This document shows, piece by piece, positions 30,097-39,367 of a stretch of 64,000 nt of DNA. The stretch's first letter is position 1. Each line of letters opens with the position of its first letter. The DNA is from Rhodopseudomonas rhenobacensis (GTDB taxonomy: Bacteria > Pseudomonadota > Alphaproteobacteria > Rhizobiales > Xanthobacteraceae): positions 310,001-374,000 of the forward strand of contig NZ_JACHIH010000002.1 in NCBI RefSeq assembly GCF_014203125.1, in the 5' to 3' direction. The position numbers were made by a program, and so were the translations under genes. The notes below the pieces were generated by a model. It was not told the DNA's origin, did no database searches, and saw only the letters and a list, made by a program, of their open reading frames with translations.

Positions 30097-32232
30097 TTAA
30101 ACCAAGCGTTGCATTCTGGCGTCCTCTGAAAACTCTCGCGCCCGAAGTATCTTCGCACTGGTGGCCAGACGCTTCTTAGCGAGCTGGATGACTTCATTGC
30201 GCCAGCGCTCGTCGGATTCGGCAACTTGGTCGATGTCGAAATCTTGAACGCCTCCAAGGAGCAGGGAAAAGCTGTCGATACGCTTCTTCATGATCTGCAC
30301 CACCCGGTGGTCCCGTGTCCCCCGGAATGCCGGGTAGGCATATTTGATGCTTTTCCCGGTCACCGCAGCCCAACTGTTGACGCGGCGGACCCGTCCGTTT
30401 CGTTGTACCGTCCTGATCGGGCTGGGATCCAGTTCATAGTGAACGAGATGCCTGCAGTAGCGATGCAGATCGATGCCCTCCGAAAGTTTGTCGGTCACCA
30501 CAAGAACGTCTGGACCAAAGGGACTGTTGAAGACGGAGATGGCCGTGTCCGGCTGCCGATTATGGACGAAAAGATGAGCTTCCCTTTGATCTTCACTCGG
30601 GTCGCATACGGCCAGAACGCGCGATGCCCCGTTTGCGCCCGGCAACAGATCCAGGCGTTCGGTCGACCTCTTCAAAACCTCGCGGCTCGAACTCGAGACT
30701 TTCATCGCGTCGTAGAGCCGTCGGGCTGCGTCGCTGATGAGCTCCGCTTTGCGGCACCCCCGGGCCGGCGTCGTGTTGATGGCCTCGGCAAGATTCGACA
30801 ATCCACTCGGGTCGGCGCCGAACCAGCTCCACGTTTGCGTCCTGATAAGGTCGCCGCACAGCCACCGCACGAACGGCCTGCGCAGATTCTGCTCATCGTT
30901 GTCGTCGTGGGCCCAACCCAGCGCCTCGTTCCAGGCGATCTCCCAAAGCCTGGGCCCAGGCGAAGGAAGCTTTTTCAGCGTCGGTAGGTTCTTGTCCAGG
31001 CAGGCGGTGAGCTCCTGGGCGGTGGCATGGTGGTGACAGAACAGCAGAACCTTTTCGCCCAAGGCGATGGCATTCTTGACTTCCTCGGTGACGGCGGCGA
31101 TCTTCGAATGGATCCCGACTTCTTTCCGCAGCTGTTCAACCGCGGCGAGATGGTTGCTGACAACCGACTTCGCCGGCTCGGCAAGGAGCGGCACCGATTC
31201 CAGGTGAAGCTCTCGGCTCACATCGTCGAAATGGCGCCATCCAACATGGAATCGAGGATCGTTTCTTGCTCCTCCGGTAATGGCGCCCTCTTGCGACGCG
31301 ACTCGGAGCGCCCGGTCCATCCTCAGGATCAGTTCCTCCTCGGATGGCTTGGCCGGCGGGACAGGGATCGACCAATCGTCGCGGTCGCCGAACCAGTGTT
31401 GTTCGGCCGGCAGATCGTCAACGCTGTGGCGAATGACGAATTTCGCCATCGCTTCCACGGCGGCCTTCGCCTTCGCGGCCAGGCACTCGGCAACGATCTC
31501 GGGACTTCGGCTTGTATTGCCGGAATAGAGATCCTCGAGCGCGTGGCTGAACGCACGAACGAAAGGCACCGCCTCATCGGCGCCGATCAGTTCAAGCATG
31601 CGTTGCAGTTCCTCGATGCGGATGCTGAAAGGTGTGGCGGTCAGGATCAGGACGCGTTTTGCATATTTCCGTTGTCGCCTCAGGGCCTTGCTGAAACTTG
31701 TCTGCTCGCCTTTGGCCCGATGCGCCTCGTCGACGATCAACAGGTCGCAGGCCAGCGGCGATTCCGATGATGCATAGGAGTGCTTCACCACCTGGATCGA
31801 GCCGGACGAGAGGCGCACCACCCGGCGAGCCTTCACATGGTTCTTCCGAACATCAAGATGAGGAGCGCAGGACCCCAGCGGGGCAATGTGGTCAAGAAGC
31901 TCGGCTTCCCACCGTCTCACCATGACGTCGTTAGGCGCCAGGATTCGGACCGACCGTCCGCCTCCAGACGACGCAACCACCCAGGCAACCAGAGCCGCTA
32001 CGGACGTCTTGCCAAGCCCGACGTCGTCTGCAAGCAGTAGCCCCCGCCTCGGCTCTTCGCCCAGGCTTCCGTTCAGTCGCACAAGGATGTCGGCAGCCGT
32101 GACGAACTGACGTCGTGTGCTCTCCAAGGCCAGCTTTCTTCCGGCCGTGGCGCTAGCCTGCGCATAGCCGTCCGGGTTGGACAGGAATTGCCACTGGCGC
32201 GCATGAAGGTTGAGCGGTTCGATCGGAAGCAT
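30097..32232 (-). CDS. SF2 (SNF2/DEAD-like) helicase of a defence operon
   Basis: Starting at the ATG at 32232, which overlaps the upstream stop by one base (TGATG), the product is 711 residues. Motif I is A-D-D-V-G-L-G-K-T-S near 68-77. Motif II is V-D-E-A-H near 165, motif III T-A-T-P-F near 200, and motif VI R-N-G-R-V-R-R near 612. The layout resembles SNF2-related SF2 translocases that work with a phospholipase D-like partner in defence systems. Its strict coupling to the PLD gene supports joint action. A relation to DISARM or Mokosh helicases is possible but other hallmark genes of DISARM are absent. Confidence 0.87.
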   Translation of the reverse strand: MLPIEPLNLHARQWQFLSNPDGYAQASATAGRKLALESTRRQFVTAADILVRLNGSLGEEPRRGLLLADDVGLGKTSVAALVAWVVASSGGGRSVRILAPNDVMVRRWEAELLDHIAPLGSCAPHLDVRKNHVKARRVVRLSSGSIQVVKHSYASSESPLACDLLIVDEAHRAKGEQTSFSKALRRQRKYAKRVLILTATPFSIRIEELQRMLELIGADEAVPFVRAFSHALEDLYSGNTSRSPEIVAECLAAKAKAAVEAMAKFVIRHSVDDLPAEQHWFGDRDDWSIPVPPAKPSEEELILRMDRALRVASQEGAITGGARNDPRFHVGWRHFDDVSRELHLESVPLLAEPAKSVVSNHLAAVEQLRKEVGIHSKIAAVTEEVKNAIALGEKVLLFCHHHATAQELTACLDKNLPTLKKLPSPGPRLWEIAWNEALGWAHDDNDEQNLRRPFVRWLCGDLIRTQTWSWFGADPSGLSNLAEAINTTPARGCRKAELISDAARRLYDAMKVSSSSREVLKRSTERLDLLPGANGASRVLAVCDPSEDQREAHLFVHNRQPDTAISVFNSPFGPDVLVVTDKLSEGIDLHRYCRHLVHYELDPSPIRTVQRNGRVRRVNSWAAVTGKSIKYAYPAFRGTRDHRVVQIMKKRIDSFSLLLGGVQDFDIDQVAESDERWRNEVIQLAKKRLATSAKILRAREFSEDARMQRLV

Positions 32233-34196
32233 CACTCCTCCGGAAAGTGTTGGAGCCGGATTTGCATCTCTTCCGCAGCGAGGCCCGCCCCCAGTGCGCA
32301 AGTCTTACCGGACGTGCCGTCCCGTTCCGCCTGGCGAAGCAACGCATTGACCAGAAGTTCGCCGTCGCGGCGGAGATGAACCCGGCGGAAGTCCTCTTCT
32401 TGCCGTTTTGACAATTCCCTCACGGCGCCCGACCAACTGTCGACGACGGCCAGGTGCCGGCGGGCGATGACGAAGGCAGGAACGGCATAGCTATCCGAAG
32501 GGCCGGCACCGGTCGCCTCGATATCGTCCTCGTCTATCGGCAACTGGTCAACGATGTCGCCGCCGAGGGGATCAAGATCCTGATCATCCGGGGCTATGCC
32601 CCCGCCGTACTCCTCGAACAGCAGTTGGTCGCGGAGGCTTTGCATCAACGCCTCGTCAACCTCGGGCAGCAGCGTGATTTCCCGCTCGGCGAGCTGGCGT
32701 TCATCAAATATCGGAATACGCAGGCGTTCGTCATTGCACGCCAACCCAATGACGAACGGAGACAGCCACTCGGCCGCATAGGGAATATTCGCACGGTAGA
32801 GATCGTTGGTCGTGTCAAGGCGAGCCCAGCCGGCAAACCGGGTCGTCTCGGTCCCGGTGCAAAGCTCGCCCGAAAGTTCAGAAGGTGCCCGGCAGCGGCA
32901 CTCCACCTTGATCTGTCGCCCGTCCCAAGCCGCCTGAGCCCAGGTGATAGTCGGCGTACTGCGAGTGGCCAGGTTCGCGACGGTTGCGATGTCGTTCGCA
33001 TCGCCGAACCGCTCGAGGTGTTCGAATGGCCATTCCGCCTGCTCGATACAAACTCCAAGTTCGAAGTTTTCGATCGTCAGTGCACCGTGATCACTTTTGC
33101 CCCATGCAGCCATGCTGAAATTCGCGGACGTGACCAGCAGGCGACGAGAATTGCCACGCCGGAAATGGTAGAGCTTGGCGTGGCTCCAGCGGTCATCCTC
33201 TTTGCGATGACGCTCATGGAAGGCATCGGAGCGGTGCTGCGCCGCCGGGTCGCGGCGCAGCCGGATGAGGGAGGCTCCCGATTTCAGAAGAGCGCTGAGT
33301 GATGCCGCCGGCAGCAGCCAGTGCCGTTGCCAAGGATGGTCCTTCCCGATGCAAACGAGTCGAAGCTTCTTTGGCATGCCTCCGAAACTGCTGCACCATT
33401 GATCAAGCGCATCCGAATTCCATGATCCGACATAGGGCGCCATGATGGAGACGCTGGTCGGGCCGTTGCCCGCCGGCGTAATCTTTGCAAGTCCTGCGGC
33501 TCCCCAAGGGGTATGCCGGAGATCGGCGCGCGAATGCGATCCAGGAACGCTCGCTACAAAGCTGACGCCTTCGGGACAATCGCTACGGCCGAGCAGCTCG
33601 ACGAAATGATCGAGGCTGTGCGGATCCCCCGCAGATGAGGCCAACTCAACAACGAAGTCGGTCAGGATACCCCACCCTGCGCGTCTTGCTCCCGAGGACT
33701 GGGCCCTGAGCTCGATCAGGGTGCGCCACGCCGCCTGGAGCTGTCCCCTAAGCGCGGCGAGCGTCAGGTTCGCGGAGGACACCACGATTTCCAGATATTC
33801 GGTTCCCGTCGGACTGCGCCAGTGCAGGAGCCATAGCTTCGCGTGTTGAACGGCCCTTCCCCGACTGCCTACGGTCAGGTGACGGATCGACCGCCAGATC
33901 CACTGGTATGCGCTGTCGACCACCTCCTCATCGGCCGGTTCGTCGCGCGTGTTCGAAGAAATCACGACGATGCGGTCATGCATCTGCCGCAGCCGACAAT
34001 CAAGTTCGATCAGAAAGTAATGCCGCTCGGCCCCCTCACCCCCCGGCTCATGGCCCAGTTTCAGGAACAGCGGCAGCGCGTGCTCTACCAGCAAGCGCTC
34101 ATCCGCCCGGTCGTAGGTGGTGAACAAAGCGCGCAGAAGAGTGCACTCGGGCGGAGCGTCGGTCCTCAGAAGTGATTCCCAGCCAATGGCGTCCAT
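32232..34196 (-). CDS. Phospholipase D-superfamily protein with two HKN (Tdp1-like) sites
   Basis: The 654-residue protein has two catalytic half-sites. The first has H118-x-K120 in Q-H-A-K-L-W with N143 in S-S-A-N-L-T. The second has H339-x-K341 in S-H-A-K-L-Y with N359 in T-S-A-N-F-S. Asn in place of the PLD Asp, and the S-A-N context, match tyrosyl-DNA phosphodiesterase-type HKN sites rather than classical HKD nucleases. The C-terminal 250 residues are beta-rich and acidic, of unknown role. It ends one base into the helicase start and begins nine bases after the unknown gene, so all three are co-translated. Expected action is on DNA phosphodiester or protein-DNA linkages. Confidence 0.82.
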   Translation of the reverse strand: MDAIGWESLLRTDAPPECTLLRALFTTYDRADERLLVEHALPLFLKLGHEPGGEGAERHYFLIELDCRLRQMHDRIVVISSNTRDEPADEEVVDSAYQWIWRSIRHLTVGSRGRAVQHAKLWLLHWRSPTGTEYLEIVVSSANLTLAALRGQLQAAWRTLIELRAQSSGARRAGWGILTDFVVELASSAGDPHSLDHFVELLGRSDCPEGVSFVASVPGSHSRADLRHTPWGAAGLAKITPAGNGPTSVSIMAPYVGSWNSDALDQWCSSFGGMPKKLRLVCIGKDHPWQRHWLLPAASLSALLKSGASLIRLRRDPAAQHRSDAFHERHRKEDDRWSHAKLYHFRRGNSRRLLVTSANFSMAAWGKSDHGALTIENFELGVCIEQAEWPFEHLERFGDANDIATVANLATRSTPTITWAQAAWDGRQIKVECRCRAPSELSGELCTGTETTRFAGWARLDTTNDLYRANIPYAAEWLSPFVIGLACNDERLRIPIFDERQLAEREITLLPEVDEALMQSLRDQLLFEEYGGGIAPDDQDLDPLGGDIVDQLPIDEDDIEATGAGPSDSYAVPAFVIARRHLAVVDSWSGAVRELSKRQEEDFRRVHLRRDGELLVNALLRQAERDGTSGKTCALGAGLAAEEMQIRLQHFPEE

Positions 34197-34205
34197 GTCA
34201 GTTCC

Positions 34206-35609
34206 TCACAGCCCGTTCTCTTCAGCTTCATCCGGTTCGTCGAGAAGACCTGCGGGCATCTCGTCGATTACGCCGCATTGCGTCGCCAACCGACATAGCG
34301 ACCAAAGACGGAAGCGGTAGCTGGAGGCGGCCGCCGAAGGCCCTGTGCGCGGCTCGACAAGCTCGCCGCGCAGCACGAACCACCTCAGGCCGCCGCCGTA
34401 GATCTCATGGTGCTGGAGCAGAGCCGTGAAACACGCGATCGGGTCGGCGCTCGAAATCGCGTTCGCAAATCTGTGCGCCGAGCCGATGTGCCTAAGCGAA
34501 AGGGTTTCGTCCGTCGGCCAATCGCGTGCCGCCGCGTAGAGTTCTTCGCAAACTCGCTTTGCCGATGGCGTCGAAGCCGCCTCCGCAAGCGGCACCCGGC
34601 TCTTGCCGCCGAGCGACTTCGAAATCAAATCCATCGCGGCGATTCCGGCATCGGCCAGCCGCGAAAAGCGAGGCAGCAATGCGATGGCCGGTTCTTGTTC
34701 TGCTAACACCTTCCCGAGATATTCGCAGATGCCGGTGTGATCCTTTGCTGTGCAGTCGGAGATCTCTTTTGCAACCTCTCGGCGCCGCTTCCCGGTATTC
34801 CCTCCGAAGATGATGGGTTCGAGGAGGTCCGCCTCCGGTAGCACATCCAATTCGGTCCGGGGTCGCGGAAGTGTTTCTTCGATCCGGCTTCCGCCGCGAT
34901 CGAAATTGGCCCAGTGCTGCAACCACCATCGGCATTCCTCGCCGCGACCAAGTTTAGCACTCTGGGTCGAAATGCCCTCCCTCTTTCCATTCCCGGCGTG
35001 GAGATGCCAGTTCGGCCGCGCCGACCCGAGTTTGGAATCTAGCCACTTCGCCAGCGCACGCGCGGCCGGACCCGGGGTCCAGCCATCGCCGCCTATCGTC
35101 ATCTCCGGCCATCTGCGGAATGCGACCCGATAGGCGCCGTAGGTCCCAGTTTGACGGTATGCTCGAAACTGATCTTCGGACATGCCGAAACGAGCGGCAT
35201 ACTCCCCTCCCTCCGAGTAATCGTCGTACCATGGCTGAACTCGCCGGCGACCCGGTAACGGGCGCTCCTTCCAATCAGCTTCGGCCAGTGCGATCGTTCG
35301 CGCGGTCCACATGAGTTCGAGCGGGCGCAGCCAGGCGTACCGCGCGTTCTGCTCCGGCCGCGTGGATACCGATCTACTGCCGCTCGCGTGGGCTATCTGC
35401 TGGGATCTGACAAGACACCACGCCATGATCGTGACCCATCGCCCGTCGCGCACGCGATTGGTCAGCCCCGGCGCAACGAGTTCAGCGAAGACGTTGGTGA
35501 GTGCAAGAAGGCCCAGCGCGTCGCCCCTCCTTACAACGATCGGATCCCACGGCTCGGTGAACAGCAGCCTTGGCTCGAGGAGCGAATGTTCGGTGTGGTC
35601 AAGCGCCAT
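34206..35609 (-). CDS. Unknown 467-residue partner protein
   Basis: I do not recognise this protein with confidence. Its N-terminus has D30-A-L-G33, then P47-G-L-T50, R57-W58 and W64, a spacing that recalls the N-terminal pattern of DUF6361 proteins (D-x-L-G, P-G-T-S, R-x-x-x-x-x-x-x-W). The rest is mixed, with W-x-x-x-W-L-Q-H-W near 235 and a helical C-terminal half. No nuclease, kinase or helicase motif is visible. It lies 63 bases after the zinc-ribbon gene and nine bases before the PLD gene in the same operon, so it is probably a dedicated subunit. Confidence 0.7.
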   Translation of the reverse strand: MALDHTEHSLLEPRLLFTEPWDPIVVRRGDALGLLALTNVFAELVAPGLTNRVRDGRWVTIMAWCLVRSQQIAHASGSRSVSTRPEQNARYAWLRPLELMWTARTIALAEADWKERPLPGRRRVQPWYDDYSEGGEYAARFGMSEDQFRAYRQTGTYGAYRVAFRRWPEMTIGGDGWTPGPAARALAKWLDSKLGSARPNWHLHAGNGKREGISTQSAKLGRGEECRWWLQHWANFDRGGSRIEETLPRPRTELDVLPEADLLEPIIFGGNTGKRRREVAKEISDCTAKDHTGICEYLGKVLAEQEPAIALLPRFSRLADAGIAAMDLISKSLGGKSRVPLAEAASTPSAKRVCEELYAAARDWPTDETLSLRHIGSAHRFANAISSADPIACFTALLQHHEIYGGGLRWFVLRGELVEPRTGPSAAASSYRFRLWSLCRLATQCGVIDEMPAGLLDEPDEAEENGL

Positions 35610-35672
35610 CGACGACCTGCCCCGTGGTCATTTCATTCATCGTGCTATGGCGATCCTTCCTTTTTGCCAAAT

Positions 35673-36029
35673 TCATACGGCCCCCCTAGAGATCAGCGAT
35701 TCCAATGCCTCATTGGTAGCGAGCCATCCTGAGTACAATGTGTTGTTTGGGTCGATCTTGTTCGTGAACGCAAGATCGTCGAAGAAATCGATCATCAAAT
35801 GAACCGTCTTGGCTTCAGGATTGGCGAGCCCCCCGAAGTAATGGAAGGTGCTATTCCAGAAATGCCCCACACAACTCGCGCATCTGAAGGGCACAAGGAA
35901 CTCCACATGATCGGCAGTATCGGAAACTCCGCCGCAGCGGGCGCAGGCTCGTTTTTGAATTTCTTGCTTGCCATTTCCGACATTTTGTTTTGAAGCATCT
36001 GTGTCAAATGATTGAGTGCCTCTGATCAA
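35673..36029 (-). CDS. Small zinc-ribbon protein in the defence operon
   Basis: The 118-residue product has a TTG start at 36029 that overlaps the AddA-like stop (four-base overlap); I see no in-frame ATG near the start. Two CxxC knuckles (C-A-R-C near 29 and C-A-S-C near 51) make a zinc ribbon with the intervening H-V-E-F strand. The remainder contains an acidic helix (L-M-I-D-F-F-D-D). Function is unknown. Its exact coupling to the helicase-nuclease gene suggests an accessory subunit. Confidence 0.65.
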   Translation of the reverse strand: MIRGTQSFDTDASKQNVGNGKQEIQKRACARCGGVSDTADHVEFLVPFRCASCVGHFWNSTFHYFGGLANPEAKTVHLMIDFFDDLAFTNKIDPNNTLYSGWLATNEALESLISRGAV

Positions 36030-39000
36030 ACGACATCGATGACCTTCCCCGTCGTCATGAATACCAGCAGCGCGCGCCGTGCGCCGGTCTGCTTGCGGTA
36101 GTCGCCGATCTGCTGTCGGTAGTGATTGATCGCCGATGGGGCGGGGGTGACGTCGCTCTTCCAGTCGACGACGGCGTCGATGGCGCCGGTGTCATCGAAC
36201 GCGACGGCGTCAACCTGGCCCGAGAGCAAGACCTCCTCGCCATCGTGCGTCTCGCTGCCGAACACCGGCAGTTCGGGGACAAGACGTGGGCGCAGCGCCG
36301 CGACGTCCGGAAGTGCCAGCGTCCGCAGCACCGTGCTAGCCAGTTCGGCGGCGCATAGACCCGTCTTCGGGTCGGGCGCGGGCGCTTGGCCCATCTGTCG
36401 GATCAGGTCGGCCGCCCGCGCTTGGAGTTCCGCTTTCGTATCGCCAGATTCGCCGGTCAGCACCTCCTCCATCAGCTTGTGGAGGATGCTGCCGCGCGTC
36501 GAACTGCCGAGGACGGCGGCCGGCGCGATCTCCGTCGCCTCCGGAATATCGGCGCTCTCGATCTTCGTTTCTCCCTCACCGACCTGATCGAACTCGCTGC
36601 GGCTCGGGCGGCGCCAGGTCACGACCTTGCGGCTGTCGAAGATTGCAGCGGCTTCGGCGGCGAAGATCGCTCTAGTCTGGGCGTTTTCCTTCGACGAAAC
36701 CGTCCGCTCCTTCGCGGCGCCGATGTCCTCGGGCTTGATCGGCGGCAGACCGGCTACGCCGAGCTCGACCAGCTTCGCCCAGCACTTGTCCGACAGATCG
36801 GCGGAATGTCTCGGCAGGATGAGCAGGTCGCGCGCGCGGGTGGCCGCGACATACCAAAGCCGCACGCGTTCGCGACGGCTTTCCTCCTCGGCGCGGTTAG
36901 CGATGTCGGCATAGCCCGCTGGGTCGTTGCCGAGGATCGGGATCGAGAACAGATTTTGCGAGCGGTCCTGCACCAGGCCGGATTCGGATTTGGGCGTGCC
37001 GGTCATGTTGATCGGAATGACCACCGGCCACTCGAGCCCCTTGGCGGCATGCACCGTGATCAGCGAGGCCGCCTCCTGTTCGGCGTCGGGGCGGCCTTCG
37101 ACCTGGCGGACGGCATCCTCCCAATTGGCGCGCATGTCGCCAGCGAAAGCCCGCAGACCGCGGACGTCGTAGGCCCGCGCCATCTCCAAGAAGAGATCGA
37201 CGTTGGCGACCGCCCGCTCGGCGCCGGCCTTGAAGCGCTGCCGGATCTGCGGCCGAACATGAAGCGCCGCGATCGCATCGGCGAGCAGCGTGTAGGGCGT
37301 CGTGGTCCGTGCCTGCCGGTACAGCGACGATAATGTCGTCAGTACATTCTTGGCGAGCGCATGGCCGACGTGCCCCGGATCGGTCCGCAGCGTCAGCATC
37401 GGCAGCCCCTGCCGTTCTGGATCGATCGGCAGCGCTTCCGAAATGTCGAGCAGCTCGGTCTCGGTCAGGCCGACCAGCGGCCCGCGCAGAAGTGCCCCGA
37501 ACGCGAGCGTGTCGCGCGGGTCGGCGAGCGCGCGGGTCAACGCGATCAGGTCCTGGATCTCCTGGCGGCGGAAGAAGCCCTTGCCGGCCTGGGTCGAGAC
37601 CGGGATCGCCAATTCTTCCAGCGCCTCCTCGAACCGCCAGAGCTCGGTACCGACAGGTGCCAGCAGCGCAATGTCGCCGAACCGGCACGGCCTCATGTCG
37701 CCTGATTGATGGTCGCGAACCAACAGGTTGCCGACCAGCCTGTTGCAGAGATCGGCAACGGCGGCGGCCTCGGCGTCGCGGATCTCGGCGGCCTTCGGCT
37801 TTTCGCCGGCGACGACCACATCCAGCGCGCAGACGCCGGGCTCGGAGCCGATCGCGGGGTGGATCGGCGACAACTCGGAAAAGCCAGGCTGGCCATCGGC
37901 CGACAGCACCGGCTCGAACCGCTTGTTGACGAACGCGAGGATCGGCTCGACCGAGCGGAAGTTGGCGGTGATCTTGATTTGCGAGCCCGCGTCGATCGCC
38001 GTCCGCGCGGCGATGTAGGCATTCACGTCGGCGCCGCGGAAGCGGTAGATGGCCTGCTTGGGGTCGCCCACCATGAACAGGCTGCCGGCGCGCAGCGGGC
38101 GAGCCAACGCATTGCCGGCGCCGTCCTTGCAATCCTCGCCGCAGATCAGCCACAGGATCTCGATCTGTAGCGGGTCGGTGTCCTGGAATTCGTCGACCAT
38201 GACGTGACGGAAGCGCTGCGCCAGCGCCTTCCGGACCACCTTGTGGTCCCGAAGCAGGTTGCGCGCGGTGTAGAGCAGATCGTCGAAATCCAACAGCGCG
38301 GCGTCCCGCTTGTAGTCGCGCCAATCGTCGCGCAGGCTCTGCATCTCGGTACGCAGGCGCGATAGCAGTTCGCCGGCGACGGCGCCCAGCAGGGTCTCCA
38401 GGGCGGCGTGGCAGGCCTTGTAGCGTGGGACGATTGCATCGAACGCGGCTTTGCCGGCGGTCTTGGTCAGGCCCGCCTTGGCGGCCGCCTCCTGCCATTT
38501 GCCGCTGGTCTGCAGCGCACGGGCGCTGCCGGACTGCGTGAAACAGCTCTCGTCGCGCTCGAAGTTCAGCGCCGCGATCAGGGCGGCGTTGGTCGGCGCC
38601 GCGTCGGTCAGCTTGTGGCCAACGAGCAGCTCAGCCAAGGCGCCCAACGCCCGGCAGGCCGCCGAGGTCTTCTCTTCCTGATAACCGACACCGTCGAGGT
38701 CGGCCTCGAACTGCTTCGCCGCCGCGACCAAACCAGTCATGTGCCGCTGCGACCAAGCCACCTGCGCACAGTCGGCGTCGCGATTTCGGCGCAAGAACTG
38801 GGCGACATCCTCGACGAGCTTCAGGCCGGCCCCTTCGCTGGCGAGGACAAGCTGGGCGATCAAGCCGTCGCCGCCGTCTCCGGAAAGCCGTTCTTTGAGC
38901 CAGGCGTCGTAGCGCTCCTTGAACGCCAGATCGGCCTCGGTGGGGTCGACGATGTTTGCACCGGGATCGATCCCGGCCTCCGCCGGATAAGGTTTGATCA

Positions 39001-39367
39001 GACCCTGCGCGAAGCCGTGGATGGTGCTGCAGGTCAACTGATCGAACGCCTCGCAGGCCCGATAGAGATTGGCCTTCTGCGCCTCGGTGACGCCATCCGG
39101 AAACGCCTGCCTCAGATCGCGAGGCACTTCGCCCCTGGAAAGCGCCGTCGTGAACCGCTCGATCCGGAGCCGAAGCTCGCTGGCGGCGAATTCCGTGAAG
39201 GTGATCGCGGCGATGTGCTTCGGTTCGACGCCACTGGCGAACAGCACCGCGACGCGTCCCGCCATCACCGACGTCTTGCCGGATCCGGCGCCGGCCTCGA
39301 CCAGCAGCGTGCGGTCGACGGCGGCCAGCGCGGTCAGCCGCGCAGCGAGATCTGGGACCACGATCAT
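36026..39367 (-). CDS. AddA-like UvrD helicase with PD-(D/E)XK nuclease
   Basis: The 1113-residue protein is an SF1A helicase-nuclease fusion. Walker A E-A-G-A-G-S-G-K-T-S lies near 24-33, V-D-E-F-Q-D-T-D near 395, and G-D-P-K-Q-A-I-Y-R-F-R-G a little later. V-H-A-A-K-G-L-E-W (UvrD motif V) is near 790, and the motif VI Y-V-A-A-T-R-A near 865. The C-terminal nuclease is Q-V-D-A-V then V-V-D-W-K-S-D near 1055-1080. This is the AddA/RecB plan for processing double-strand ends. The start at 39367 overlaps the AddB-like stop (ATGA). It is probably a defence-dedicated copy, because it sits in an accessory operon; the housekeeping AddAB of the host is expected elsewhere. Confidence 0.88.
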   Translation of the reverse strand: MIVVPDLAARLTALAAVDRTLLVEAGAGSGKTSVMAGRVAVLFASGVEPKHIAAITFTEFAASELRLRIERFTTALSRGEVPRDLRQAFPDGVTEAQKANLYRACEAFDQLTCSTIHGFAQGLIKPYPAEAGIDPGANIVDPTEADLAFKERYDAWLKERLSGDGGDGLIAQLVLASEGAGLKLVEDVAQFLRRNRDADCAQVAWSQRHMTGLVAAAKQFEADLDGVGYQEEKTSAACRALGALAELLVGHKLTDAAPTNAALIAALNFERDESCFTQSGSARALQTSGKWQEAAAKAGLTKTAGKAAFDAIVPRYKACHAALETLLGAVAGELLSRLRTEMQSLRDDWRDYKRDAALLDFDDLLYTARNLLRDHKVVRKALAQRFRHVMVDEFQDTDPLQIEILWLICGEDCKDGAGNALARPLRAGSLFMVGDPKQAIYRFRGADVNAYIAARTAIDAGSQIKITANFRSVEPILAFVNKRFEPVLSADGQPGFSELSPIHPAIGSEPGVCALDVVVAGEKPKAAEIRDAEAAAVADLCNRLVGNLLVRDHQSGDMRPCRFGDIALLAPVGTELWRFEEALEELAIPVSTQAGKGFFRRQEIQDLIALTRALADPRDTLAFGALLRGPLVGLTETELLDISEALPIDPERQGLPMLTLRTDPGHVGHALAKNVLTTLSSLYRQARTTTPYTLLADAIAALHVRPQIRQRFKAGAERAVANVDLFLEMARAYDVRGLRAFAGDMRANWEDAVRQVEGRPDAEQEAASLITVHAAKGLEWPVVIPINMTGTPKSESGLVQDRSQNLFSIPILGNDPAGYADIANRAEEESRRERVRLWYVAATRARDLLILPRHSADLSDKCWAKLVELGVAGLPPIKPEDIGAAKERTVSSKENAQTRAIFAAEAAAIFDSRKVVTWRRPSRSEFDQVGEGETKIESADIPEATEIAPAAVLGSSTRGSILHKLMEEVLTGESGDTKAELQARAADLIRQMGQAPAPDPKTGLCAAELASTVLRTLALPDVAALRPRLVPELPVFGSETHDGEEVLLSGQVDAVAFDDTGAIDAVVDWKSDVTPAPSAINHYRQQIGDYRKQTGARRALLVFMTTGKVIDVV

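Noticed and set aside
29805-30257. A 150-codon minus-strand frame between IS630 and the helicase end
   Set aside because: It runs through the IS relic and out of frame through the helicase end; no recognisable family.
30097-34196. Helicase plus PLD pair considered as DISARM (drmA/drmC) or Mokosh
   Set aside because: No DrmB (DUF1998) or DISARM methylase is present, and the protein layouts do not clearly match Mokosh. Called only as a related helicase-PLD pair.
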